NCBI GenBank assembly: GCA_964592725.1
Contig: CAZQFQ010000001.1
Location: 1-52,483 of the forward strand
Direction: 5' to 3'
Source: PALSA-1336 sp964592725
GTDB lineage: Bacteria; Patescibacteriota; Doudnabacteria; UBA920
DNA: 52,483 nucleotides
The position numbers were made by a program, and so were the translations under genes. Positions within the stretch are counted from its first letter, which is position 1. Each line of letters starts with the position of its first letter. Positions 45,756 through 52,483 of this stretch are shown here, piece by piece. The notes beneath the pieces were generated by a model, which worked only from the letters and a program-made list of their open reading frames with translations, searched no databases and was not told the DNA's origin.

Positions 45756-46392
45756 TTAGTGTTCAAATTTTAAGCCTAATTTTGGCGCGGCCTTATCTAA
45801 AAAGTCTTCAGCTTTTTTCATCCGGTAATTAAGCACAGCAACCTCTCCATCCCTGGTCTTTTTGTCTTTTAACACGGCATCTAAAGAAGTTTGCATTTTA
45901 TCAATTTTTGTTTCCATACTTTTTCCGCTTACCTTTATGAAAAAAATATCTTCCTTAAGAACAAATACATCTGCTTTGATAAAAGACATATTGGTTTTGA
46001 GGCTAGATACATCAGTCTTTAGCGTTGATACATCAGTCTTTAGAGTGGACACATCAGTCTTTAGAGTGGACACATCAGTCTTTAGCGTTGATACATCAGT
46101 CTTTAGCGTTGATACATCAGTCTTTAGCGTTGATACATCAGTCTTTANNNNNNNNNNNNNNNNNNNNNNNNNNNNNNNNNNNNNNNNNNNNNNNNNNNNN
46201 NNNNNNNNNNNNNNNNNNNNNNNNNNNNNNNNNNNNNNNNNNNNNNNGGATTGCTACGTCATCGCTGATTTTACTGACTTTTATTTCCAACTTATGTCCA
46301 GCTTCTTTGCTAAAAAATACTTCTTTAAAAGCTTCGATTTGGTATTCAGTAAGTTTTTTAATATCTTCTTTATTCCACATAAATTTAATCAA
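45756..46392 (-). CDS. Coiled-coil protein interrupted by an assembly gap
   Basis: Two minus-strand pieces belong to one gene. The N-terminus starts at 46392 (MIKFMWNKEDIKKLTEYQIEAF, then HKLEIKVSKISDDVAI). The C-terminus, after the gap, is at 45756-46147 (repeats of VSTLKTD, then FIKADVFVLKEDIFF, KMQTSLDAVLKDKK and MKKAEDFLDKAAPK). VSTLKTD is a 7-residue heptad with hydrophobic V and L at a and d, so the repeat would make a long coiled coil of unknown length. The 100 N are a placeholder, and the true number of repeats is not known. Frame across the gap cannot be checked. The function is unknown. Confidence 0.75.
46000..46147. repeat. 21-bp tandem repeat (GATACATCAGTCTTTAGCGTT) up to the gap
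   Basis: Six near-identical 21-bp units (46021-46146) and one diverged unit (46000-46020) run into the N block. Two units vary by GTTGAT to GTGGAC. 21 bp keeps the frame, so copy number can change without breaking the gene. Confidence 0.95.
46148..46247. other. Scaffold gap, 100 N
   Basis: Exactly 100 N, the usual placeholder for a gap of unknown length. It lies inside the tandem repeat, which is probably why the assembly broke. Confidence 0.99.
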
Positions 46393-46402
46393 ACTAAATA
46401 CA

Positions 46403-46563
46403 GAAACTATCTTAAAAATAATTTGTAGGCTAAATTTTCAGAATTTAGAGCGGATTGGTCCAAATAAATTTTGACGTTTAGCCCAAAGCTAAGCGGAAAA
46501 ATTTTTTGGGCCAAGACGCCAAAATTCTGGAAATTTAGCCCGAAGGATTTTTAAGATAGTTTC
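46403..46563. mobile_element. MITE-like element, copy 2 (about 160 bp)
   Basis: Terminal inverted repeats GAAACTATCTTAAAAAT and ATTTTTAAGATAGTTTC, with an interior highly similar to copy 1 (16430-16593). Both ends have A/T where copy 1 has G/C at the same pair (GAAAC/GTTTC versus GAAGC/GCTTC), a compensated change. It lies just upstream of the coiled-coil gene. Confidence 0.85.
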
Positions 46564-46609
46564 AAGTAAAAACATTGTAAACCCTAAATTATTTCCCGTC
46601 AAACTTAGG

Positions 46610-46801
46610 CTATGCCCTCGGCCAAAAGACGCCTCTAAACTGGCTGTTGACTATTAGCGGCACGCCGTTTAGAGCTTGGATGCGAGCGGATATCTGTTGT
46701 ACCGGACATTGATGCGGACGGCTGGAATCGCAAGAACAGTGGGCGCAAAGCCCCCGCAACTGGGCAAGGATATTTAATTTTTGTTTCTGTAGTTCACTCA
46801 T
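46610..46801 (-). CDS. Small Cys-rich protein, 63 aa
   Basis: The frame encodes LRGLCAHCSCDSSRPHQCPVQQ, with four Cys and one His arranged like a small metal-binding knuckle. The flanks (ELQKQKLNILAQ, QISARIQALNGVPLIV) are helical. No family is recognised. The region is free of repeats and on the same strand as its neighbours, which supports it, but there is no strong ribosome site. Confidence 0.5.
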   Translation of the reverse strand: MSELQKQKLNILAQLRGLCAHCSCDSSRPHQCPVQQISARIQALNGVPLIVNSQFRGVFWPRA

Positions 46802-46840
46802 AAATAGCTTTTAGCAATTAGCGTTTAGCCAACCAATTAT

Positions 46841-47227
46841 TTAAATTTTTATCTCGGGAGAAAAATTCACCTGATATTCCGGTATGCCCAAGCTCACACC
46901 ATATTGTTTTGCTCGTTGATAGTCTTCTTTACTATCGCGACTAACCTTGAATACTTTTCCTTTATAGATTATAAAGTGGAACTTATCATTTTTATAGTCC
47001 GCATACCACGCGCCGCCATGCGAATAATCCAACTTTTTGCTAATAACCTCTGCCAAACGTTCGGCATCCTGCTCCTGAATCTCAACACGATGCAAAGTCC
47101 ATTGCCTTAACCAGGGAGTTTGGTGCTTTTCATTAACCGGTTCTATTTTAGTGCTCAAAATTAACACATCCTCCAACAAGGAATTGTCTTCCAGACTTTC
47201 TTTAATTATTGTGCCTTGGTAATTCAT
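46841..47227 (-). CDS. Hypothetical protein, 128 aa
   Basis: A mixed alpha/beta protein with TLHRVEIQEQDAERLAEVISKKLD, then GGAWYADYKNDKFHFIIYKGKVFKV. The patterns are regular and the frame is intact, with no signal or membrane helix, so a cytoplasmic protein is likely. I do not recognise a family. It is followed by the Cys-rich gene and preceded by lexA, all on one strand, and might be an SOS-linked gene only by position. Confidence 0.78.
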   Translation of the reverse strand: MNYQGTIIKESLEDNSLLEDVLILSTKIEPVNEKHQTPWLRQWTLHRVEIQEQDAERLAEVISKKLDYSHGGAWYADYKNDKFHFIIYKGKVFKVSRDSKEDYQRAKQYGVSLGIPEYQVNFSPEIKI

Positions 47228-47289
47228 AGGACAAAATAGGACTGATAGGACAAATAGGACTTATACGGCTAATGACCTATAACCAGAAA

Positions 47290-47907
47290 TTACTCCAGAT
47301 TTCTAATTACGCCCACGACTTTACCCTGCACCATCCATTCTTCTTTGGGATAAATATTTTTGTAGTCAGGATTTTCGGCTTTAAGGTAGGCGCGGTTTTT
47401 AATTTGGATAAAACGTTTGACTGTGGCTTCATCATGTAAAAGCGCAACTACAATATCGTTATTCCTTACGTCATGGGTCGGCCGAACAATGACCAAGTCT
47501 CCTTCAAAAATTCCGGCGTTTATCATACTGTCGCCCCGAACTTTGAGCAAAAATACATCCCTGCGGCTTTTAATTAAAGTTTGCGGCAAGTTTATCCATT
47601 CCTCTATATTTTCTTCGGCCAAGTGGGGAACGCCGGCTTGAATATTTCCCAGCAGAGGCACGGCAATTAAGCCTTTTTGCAAGCTTTCACCCAAAGAATT
47701 TAAAACCTCAATGCCGCGGGCCTTGCCGCTGGTCTTAATAAAACCCTGCTCTTCCAAAGCGTTTAGCAGTTTAGCCACGCCGTTTTTAGATTTGACCTTC
47801 AAAAAAGTGGCCATTTCGGAAATACTGGGGGGCAAACTGTGATTGCGGATTTGATCCACTATAAAACTAAGGAGTTGTTTTTGTCTGTCTGTTATGTCTT
47901 TAGGCAT
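47290..47907 (-). CDS. lexA: LexA repressor
   Basis: The SOS repressor, 205 residues. N-terminal winged helix: ITDRQKQLLSFIVDQI, PPSISEMATFLKVKSKNGVAKLLNALEEQGFI. The C-terminal S24 peptidase part has the cleavage pair A91-G92 in GNIQAGVPH, the nucleophile S127 in RGDSMINAGI and the base K164 in ATVKRF. It dimerises on promoters and self-cleaves when RecA is active. The promoter at 47936-47964 and an inverted repeat upstream could be its own operator. No other SOS gene is recognised nearby. Confidence 0.96.
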   Translation of the reverse strand: MPKDITDRQKQLLSFIVDQIRNHSLPPSISEMATFLKVKSKNGVAKLLNALEEQGFIKTSGKARGIEVLNSLGESLQKGLIAVPLLGNIQAGVPHLAEENIEEWINLPQTLIKSRRDVFLLKVRGDSMINAGIFEGDLVIVRPTHDVRNNDIVVALLHDEATVKRFIQIKNRAYLKAENPDYKNIYPKEEWMVQGKVVGVIRNLE

Positions 47908-47935
47908 ATCTTTTTTTGTTAATGCTTACATATAT

Positions 47936-47964
47936 ACAATATACGTTCGTTCACTTACTGTCAA
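47936..47964 (-). promoter_or_regulatory. Promoter of lexA
   Basis: On the minus strand TTGACA (47959-47964) and TATTGT (47936-47941) are 17 bp apart. AACGAACGTATATT in the spacer resembles half of a CGAAC-N4-GTTCG-type LexA box. Confidence 0.75.
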
Positions 47965-47980
47965 ATGCCAATAAAAATAA

Positions 47981-47998
47981 GGTAAACGTTAGTCTACC
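47981..47998. promoter_or_regulatory. Imperfect palindrome upstream of lexA, possible operator
   Basis: GGTAAACGTTAGTCTACC has GGTA-x-AC on one arm and GT-x-TACC on the other (6 of 9 pairs match). It lies 17 bp upstream of the -35. It could be a LexA box or a site for another regulator. Confidence 0.4.
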
Positions 47999-48020
47999 TT
48001 AAAGTTATCCACAATAGATT

Positions 48021-48092
48021 AGAGAATAGTGCCTAGCGAATAGTGAATAGGAGAAGACGTATCTTCTCCTATTCACTAAGCACTATTCTCTT
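48021..48092. repeat. Long palindrome between lexA and the 80-aa gene
   Basis: AGAGAATAGTGC, then GAATAGTGAATAGGAGAAG, is mirrored by CTTCTCCTATTCACT then GCACTATTCTCT, a stem of about 30 bp around ACGTAT. No T-run follows on the minus strand. It belongs to the AATAGTG/AGTGCTTAG class. Confidence 0.8.
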
Positions 48093-48096
48093 TTTA

Positions 48097-48339
48097 CTAC
48101 TTTGTATTCAGCAAAAACTTAATAAACACTACAATCCCCTGCCAGATGCTTTCCAAAATCGGCTGGCTGGCCGGCAAAAGGATAAGCAGGGCAATAATAA
48201 AAATCCAATCTTTTTTGATGACCTTAAAAATGGAGTACACAATCAACACAGCCAGGCCAATGGAAATTATCGGCCGTAGGCTAACCGGGAAGTTACTTAA
48301 AAATTGCAAATAGGTGCTTTGGATATCTGCTAGGGACAT
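48097..48339 (-). CDS. Small membrane protein, 80 aa
   Basis: Two hydrophobic helices (LRPIISIGLAVLIVYSIF and WIFIIALLILLPAS) and a third weaker stretch at the C-terminus (GIVVFIKFLL). The short basic loop KVIKKD suggests N-out/C-out or similar topology. No family is recognised. It is followed by the long palindrome and preceded by the HTH/nucleotidyltransferase-like gene. Confidence 0.7.
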   Translation of the reverse strand: MSLADIQSTYLQFLSNFPVSLRPIISIGLAVLIVYSIFKVIKKDWIFIIALLILLPASQPILESIWQGIVVFIKFLLNTK

Positions 48340-48395
48340 ATATAATTAAAAGATTTAATGATTTAAGATTGGGGGGATTGGAAAATTTAAAACTG

Positions 48396-48965
48396 TTATT
48401 TCTTTTTCTTGCCCAATTCATCCACCACGGCCAGATGCCGGTAATCAAAAACGTCTTTGATAAATTTATCAAAAGTGTCCCGGCGCTGTAAGAATTCCTC
48501 CACGGTCATTACGCTGTAATTAATTTCCTGGCCCATCATTTTTTCCGCGGCTTTCAGGAAATCGGAGAGCTTGTTTAAATTAATTTTTCCCACCAGCAAA
48601 ACATCCACCGGCAAATTCGGGTAGCCGGTAAAAATGCCGCTCAAAAAAGCCGCGCGCACGTCGCCTAAGCGCTTAACGGCCAAAAATAATTCGTCTTTGC
48701 CTTTTTGAGAATTTTTTGCCCAAAAATTTTTGATTTCCGGCAACAGTTTATAATGCGGATTGATATAATAATACTTTTTGGTCTTTTTGACAAAGCCGGT
48801 CAAGAGGCCTGCGCCGGCCAGTTTGGCCAAACAGTGCGCGGCTTTGAGGAACGGAATATTTAACCTTCTGGAAACTTCCAAAACCGAAAAGCTCCTTTCG
48901 GGCATAGTAAGAAAAAAGCTTAAAACCGCGGAGTCCGTTTTAGAATCTATTATTTCTTCAAGCAT
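48396..48965 (-). CDS. Winged-helix protein with nucleotidyltransferase-like C-terminal half
   Basis: Residues 1-65 form a winged helix (FSVLEVSRRLNIPFLKAAHCLAKLAGAGLL, with KKTKKYYYINP as the wing). The C-terminal half (AAFLSGIFTGYPNLPVDVLLVGKINLNKLSDFL) resembles the MNT/DNA polymerase beta-type nucleotidyltransferase fold, where the VDVLLVG strand would carry the metal Asp. Similar fusions are known in CPR and archaea but have no settled role. I start it at the ATG at 48965; a TTG at 48980 is possible. Confidence 0.75.
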   Translation of the reverse strand: MLEEIIDSKTDSAVLSFFLTMPERSFSVLEVSRRLNIPFLKAAHCLAKLAGAGLLTGFVKKTKKYYYINPHYKLLPEIKNFWAKNSQKGKDELFLAVKRLGDVRAAFLSGIFTGYPNLPVDVLLVGKINLNKLSDFLKAAEKMMGQEINYSVMTVEEFLQRRDTFDKFIKDVFDYRHLAVVDELGKKKK

Positions 48966-49361
48966 AACTAGAATTAACAAAATTGATCAGAATTGACAAA
49001 ATTGACAAAAATAAAATGCATTCTCAATTTTGTCAATTTTACTTAATTTTTCCCGCCTGCCATAGCCTGCTTGGACAGACAATGGTAATAAATAATAGTT
49101 GATTATTTTAACAAGACTCTTAATATTACCAAAGCTATGGCTGGTGGGCAGGTAAATATTGTTCAATACCTTAATTATAGCATACTTATAAAGATTATCC
49201 AGGGGTAATTTTGAATTTGACAATAAATGTTGTATAATTAATCAGTAATCCATAATTAATAATTGACCCGCCTCGCCTTCGGCAGAGCCGAGGCGGATAA
49301 CTTATAACCGTCGCAAACTTGAGTTATTGGTTATAAATTAACAGTTATCAATTATAACCCC
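48966..49361. other. Repeat-rich spacer upstream of the PP2C-like gene
   Basis: AATTGACAAAATTGAC is mirrored by GTCAATTTTGTCAATTTT near 48985-49040. CCCGCCTGCCATAGCC near 49059 is mirrored by GGCTGGTGGGCAGG near 49138. CCGCCTCG / CGAGGCGG lies at 49267-49296. A promoter for the next gene lies at 49211-49238. No gene is seen. Confidence 0.7.
49211..49238 (+). promoter_or_regulatory. Promoter of the PP2C-like/propeller gene
   Basis: TTGAAT (49211-49216) and TATAAT (49233-49238) with 16 bp between, and a TTGT before the -10. The leader of about 117 nt contains the 49267-49296 palindrome, which may lower or control translation. Confidence 0.7.
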
Positions 49362-51398
49362 ATGGAAGCATTAGAATCACAAATCGCCAGAATCCAGCTT
49401 GGAAACAATAAATCTTCCCAGGCTTACGTTTATGTAATGGCGGAAAAAGCTCCGGTCGGCGCGGCGGAGCTTTATTTGGTGGCGGAACTGCCGCTGTTTA
49501 ACCCGGCGGCCGAGGAATCCTGCGAACGGATTTGCCTGGCCATTGCTTCGGCCTTAAAAAGATCTTACAGAAGGCCGGCATTAGAAAACAATTTTGAAAA
49601 CGCCGTAAGCCAAATCAATGAGGAGCTTGGCAAACTGGCGGCCATGGGTCAAACACAGTGGATAAATAAGCTAAACTGCATTATCGCGGTTAAGGAAGGT
49701 CAGGATTTAAACATAACCAGCTGCGGCAAAATTTTGGCTTATCTTTTAAGAAACGGCGAGCTGACGGACATTTCCTGCTCCCAAACGCAAAGCCATCCGC
49801 TAAAAACTTTTGAAAATTTCGCCTTGGGCAAAATCCGCCTCGGCGATTTAATTTTGCTTTCCACGGCCCAGCTGTTTAACTACGTGTCCATGGATCGCCT
49901 GCTGAACATATTCGGCAATACCGACTTTTTAACGGCCACGCAAACCGTTATCCAACTGCTTAAAGAAAACGCCGAGCCGCAAATCAGCTTTGGCACTTTA
50001 ATGAACCTGCAGGTACCCGAAGGCGAAACCCCGGAAGCGGAAATGGATTTGGAAAATTACGTAGTGGAAAATTCCGGCGCCGGCACAAATCTGTTAAGCA
50101 AAATTTTTAATTACTTAAAAACCGCCTTTGCCATAACCGGCAATCCCGCCCGCGTGCCAAAAGTCGGCCTGCCCAAAGTTTCTATAACGCAAAAATTAAA
50201 AAATCTTTCCGGCAATACCCAAAATTTTGTCGCCAAGAGCAAAGGCTTTTGGCAGTTTACGAAATCTTCCGCCAGAACAGTCAAAAATACCGCCAATCTG
50301 CAAAATTTCCGCCAATTAAGTTCAACCAAAAAATTCTTTTTGGCGTCCGCGTTAATTTTATTTATAGCCGTAATCGCCAACATTGCCATTGCCGTTCATT
50401 TAAAAAAAGTCCGGGTAAGCCATGGCCAAATTACGGCCCAGCTTTCCCAAGTCCAAACGTTGTTATCAAACGCGCAATCATCACTACTATATAAAGATGA
50501 TGCTTCGGCCGCAACCTTTTTACAGCAGGCCCAAGGCAAAATACCCAAAGCCGACACCGTAAATTCCGCGAATAAAACGCTCTATAATTCACTGGTTGCG
50601 CAAACCAACGATTTGGTAACCCAAATGGAAAAAATTTTTAAACCCCAGGTTACCAATTTGGGCAGTTTGGGAACCGGCGACAGTTTAATCAAACTTCCGG
50701 ATTTTGCGGCCACCCAGGGCAAGTCAACAATCATCAGCTACCAAAAAAGCACGGGACAAACCCAGGACGGCGCGCTAAAGCTTGAAATTTCGGCTTTAGC
50801 CAGCGTTTATTTGGGCGGCAATCAGGCCGCGGTTTATGACGGCAGTAATTTATATATTTGGGATTTTTCCGCGGGGAAAATTTTGGGTCCCGGCTTTTCA
50901 CAAAATGTTCCGAGCAAGGACGGGTTTGGCGGCATAGCGCAATATCCCGTTAACGGCAGAGTATACGTGGCCGACAAAAAAGCCGCGGAAATTGTCAGTT
51001 TTCTCCCGGGCAAATCTTCCTTTTCCAAACCAGTAGTCTCGGTGCAAGACCCCAGCATAAGCAAAGCTGAAGATGTAACAATCGACTCTTCAATTTACGT
51101 GCTGGTTCCCGGCGGCGTAAATAAATTTTTAGACGGCCGGCTTACAAGCTTCACCCTGCAAAATTTGCCTACTTCGCTTTCGGGTAGCGGTAAAATTTAC
51201 ACCGAAAAAGATTTTAACTATCTTTATATTTTGGATTCCGGCAACAACCGCATTTTAATATTTGATAAAAGCGGCAACCTGGTTAACACTTTAATATCCG
51301 ACGACTTTACCAACCTCAAAGATTTTCAGGTTGATGAAAAAAATAAGGTGATATACGCGTTAAATGACGGGAGCCTGCTCAAGATTGCGCTTCCATGA
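49362..51398 (+). CDS. PP2C-like domain, membrane helix and C-terminal beta-propeller
   Basis: This 678-residue protein has a clear domain order. Residues 1-215 look like a PP2C-type phosphatase fold (YVMAEKAPVGAAELYLVAEL, INEELGKLAAMGQTQWINKLNCIIAV, GKILAYLLRNGELTDIS, RLGDLILLSTAQLF). The acidic metal-binding residues seem poor, so it may be catalytically weak. A basic linker leads to a transmembrane helix at about 327-347 (FFLASALILFIAVIANIAIAV). Residues 350-420 are helical. 445-678 form a propeller-like part with YLYILDSGNNRILIFDKSG (an NHL-type turn). A phosphatase-like domain inside with a propeller outside suggests signalling across the membrane. The ligand is unknown. Confidence 0.82.
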   Translation: MEALESQIARIQLGNNKSSQAYVYVMAEKAPVGAAELYLVAELPLFNPAAEESCERICLAIASALKRSYRRPALENNFENAVSQINEELGKLAAMGQTQWINKLNCIIAVKEGQDLNITSCGKILAYLLRNGELTDISCSQTQSHPLKTFENFALGKIRLGDLILLSTAQLFNYVSMDRLLNIFGNTDFLTATQTVIQLLKENAEPQISFGTLMNLQVPEGETPEAEMDLENYVVENSGAGTNLLSKIFNYLKTAFAITGNPARVPKVGLPKVSITQKLKNLSGNTQNFVAKSKGFWQFTKSSARTVKNTANLQNFRQLSSTKKFFLASALILFIAVIANIAIAVHLKKVRVSHGQITAQLSQVQTLLSNAQSSLLYKDDASAATFLQQAQGKIPKADTVNSANKTLYNSLVAQTNDLVTQMEKIFKPQVTNLGSLGTGDSLIKLPDFAATQGKSTIISYQKSTGQTQDGALKLEISALASVYLGGNQAAVYDGSNLYIWDFSAGKILGPGFSQNVPSKDGFGGIAQYPVNGRVYVADKKAAEIVSFLPGKSSFSKPVVSVQDPSISKAEDVTIDSSIYVLVPGGVNKFLDGRLTSFTLQNLPTSLSGSGKIYTEKDFNYLYILDSGNNRILIFDKSGNLVNTLISDDFTNLKDFQVDEKNKVIYALNDGSLLKIALP

Positions 51399-51475
51399 AT
51401 TGGATTTATATTGGTTGATATTGGGATATTAATAAATATTGCGAACAACAACTAATATCTTAATATCTATAAATA
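51399..51475. repeat. ATATT-rich inverted repeat between convergent genes
   Basis: TTGGTTGATATTGGGATATTAATAAATATTG on the left is mirrored by AATATCTATAAATATCAACTAATATC on the right. Its right edge provides the last codons and TGA stop of dus. Confidence 0.7.
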
Positions 51476-52483
51476 TCAACTAATATCTTTTAAATATCCT
51501 TCAACAATTTCTTCCGTCTCCGGAAGATTTTTTGTTTCCATAAGTTTGGCTCGTAGTTCGTGCGCGCCGTCAAAACCCGAGCAGTAGGCTTTAAAATGCT
51601 TGCGCATAATATAATAGGATTTGTGCGCGCCCAAAATATCGTTAAATAGCCGCGCGTGTTCCAGCATAACGGACAGGCGTTTTTTTATTGTAGGGGAGGG
51701 TTTCAAACCCTCCCCTACGGAGGCAAAAATCCAAGGATTCCCAAACGCTCCCCTGCCTATCATTACCCCGTCAACTCCGGTCTCCGCAACGCGCTGTAAA
51801 CCCTCGGCACGCGACTTGATATCCCCATTTCCGATTATAAATGTCTTATCCTTATCTCTTTTCTCTTGCATCTTATCTCTAATTTTCACCGCCTCCGCAA
51901 TTGCCTGCCAGTTTGCCGGCACTTTGGATTTTTCCCGCTTGGTCCGGCCGTGCAAAATTAGCGCCGCGATATTGGTTTCTAATAAATTTCTAACCCACTT
52001 TTCCATTTCGTCTGACTTGCTATACCCTATCCGAGTTTTAACCGACACCGGCAAATGGCGATCCCCCTCCCCTTCTGAGGGGAGGGCCGGGGAGAGGTTG
52101 TGTTTTTTTGCGCCCTCGATAGTAGCCGCGATAATTTCCCGCGCCAATTTCGGCTCCCGAATTAATGCCGCGCAGGCTGCGCCGCGGATTTCTTTATCCT
52201 GCGGACAGCCCATATTTATGTCTATGCCGTCAAAACCCAAATCCGCTATAATACGTGCGGCCTCTTCAAACTTCAGCGGCGACCTACCCCAAAGCTGGGC
52301 CACAATCGGCCGCTGATTTTCCGTATACATTAAATCTATCGCCAGCTTTTTTCTGCCTTCCGGATGCGTCAGCCCGTCTACATTAATGAACTCCGTGAAC
52401 ATAACAAACTCATTCCGAGGGTAACCCTCGGCTTCCGAGGGTAACCCTCGGGCTTGCACCCCGCTATATCTCGCCACCATTTC
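51476..52483 (-). CDS. dus: tRNA-dihydrouridine synthase, 5' end beyond right edge
   Basis: An FMN enzyme that reduces uridines in tRNA. FVMFTEFINVDGL, IAQLWG-type strand, IDINMGCPQDKEIRGAACAALIREP (catalytic Cys in the GAACAAL part), VSVKTRIGY, LILHGRTKREKS, FIIGNGDIKS and GVDGVMIGRGAFGNPW are Dus blocks. The first about 40 residues are missing because the frame is open to the right edge. Four in-frame inserts come from repeats: QARGLPSEAEGYPRN (52414-52452), LSPALPSEGEGD (52063-52100), VGEGLKPSPT (51690-51718) and a charged KMQEKRDKDK piece (about 51841-51888). The stop codon too lies in a repeat. FMN supply may link it to the riboflavin kinase-like gene. Confidence 0.93.
   Translation of the reverse strand, partial: EMVARYSGVQARGLPSEAEGYPRNEFVMFTEFINVDGLTHPEGRKKLAIDLMYTENQRPIVAQLWGRSPLKFEEAARIIADLGFDGIDINMGCPQDKEIRGAACAALIREPKLAREIIAATIEGAKKHNLSPALPSEGEGDRHLPVSVKTRIGYSKSDEMEKWVRNLLETNIAALILHGRTKREKSKVPANWQAIAEAVKIRDKMQEKRDKDKTFIIGNGDIKSRAEGLQRVAETGVDGVMIGRGAFGNPWIFASVGEGLKPSPTIKKRLSVMLEHARLFNDILGAHKSYYIMRKHFKAYCSGFDGAHELRAKLMETKNLPETEEIVEGYLKDIS
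51690..51718. repeat. 29-bp palindrome translated in dus
   Basis: On the minus (sense) strand it is identical to aspS 34858-34886 over all 29 bases and is read in the same frame (VGEGLKPSPT). It lies after the FGNPWIFA strand. Confidence 0.9.
52063..52100. repeat. Palindromic repeat translated in dus (LPSEGEG type)
   Basis: CCCCTCCCCTTC and GAGGGGAGGG form a hairpin followed by CCGGGGAGAGG. It is the same class as the two elements in the GT2 gene at 3449-3623, read as LPSEGEG. Confidence 0.8.
52414..52452. repeat. Double GAGGGTAACCCTC palindrome translated in dus
   Basis: CCGAGGGTAACCCTCGG occurs twice, separated by CTT. It is read as GLPSEAEGYPRN between the MVARYSG and FVMFTEF segments, which are adjacent in normal Dus proteins. 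Confidence 0.85.

Noticed and set aside
46000..46147. CRISPR array
   Set aside because: The 21-bp units are directly adjacent without spacers and are read in frame as VSTLKTD, so this is a coding tandem repeat.

Overview
The window looks like a piece of a Candidatus Patescibacteria (CPR, Parcubacteria-like) genome, read from gene content rather than from a marker phylogeny. Most genes are compact, and short overlaps are common. Coding is mostly on the minus strand and Shine-Dalgarno signals are weak. TGA is a normal stop. There are many secreted or membrane proteins, an Lgt, a sortase with a substrate, a DUF11 surface protein, S8 and S41 proteases, and a large load of short palindromic repeats. 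There is no CRISPR array, no transposase and no rRNA. One tRNA (Glu, CTC) is present. A run of 100 N (46148-46247) marks a scaffold gap inside a tandem repeat.

Layout. 1-2.5 kb: 5' part of alaS and a ctpA-type protease. 2.6-10.2 kb: a surface-polysaccharide cluster (three glycosyltransferases, O-antigen ligase-like protein, flippase) with a RibL-like nucleotidyltransferase. 10.3-16.3 kb: a secreted transglycosylase-like protein, two neighbours that share a roughly 65-residue C-terminal repeat (one of them a subtilisin) and a polyprenyl-sugar synthase. 16.4-18.5 kb: repeat-rich spacer and a galE with an antitoxin-like N-terminal extension. 18.5-25.4 kb: an HTH orphan, a 1098-residue sortase-substrate-like protein, the sortase and a CAP-domain protein. 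25.4-33.1 kb: dTDP-rhamnose genes, a HtrA-like protein without its catalytic triad, lgt and a DEDD exonuclease. 33.1-38.4 kb: a candidate structured RNA divergent from aspS, a YbaK-like deacylase, a broken DUF559 gene, scpA and scpB. 38.4-42.6 kb: a tiny lipoprotein, ROK kinase, two glycoside hydrolases and a transporter. 42.8-45.7 kb: tRNA-Glu, a CTP-dependent riboflavin kinase-like protein, a hydrolase and a PadR/PspC pair. 45.7-52.5 kb: a coiled-coil gene broken by the gap, lexA, small proteins, a PP2C-like/propeller protein and a dus gene cut by the right edge.

How the genes work together. The glycosyltransferases, flippase, ligase, galE and rfbABCD could build and export a rhamnose-containing surface glycan. 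The sortase, DUF11 protein, repeat-bearing proteins, CAP protein and proteases would decorate and process the envelope. The beta-glucosidase, second glycosidase, transporter and ROK kinase form a plausible glucoside-use set.

The most unusual feature is a group of short palindromic repeats of several unrelated families. They lie between genes, supply stop codons, and sit in frame inside conserved proteins. An identical 29-bp palindrome, read in the same frame, lies in both aspS and dus. A decayed DUF559 endonuclease gene lies between two such repeats. Two diverged copies of a roughly 160-bp terminal-inverted-repeat element lie 30 kb apart and have covarying ends. All functional statements come from reading motifs in the sequence; no database search was run.
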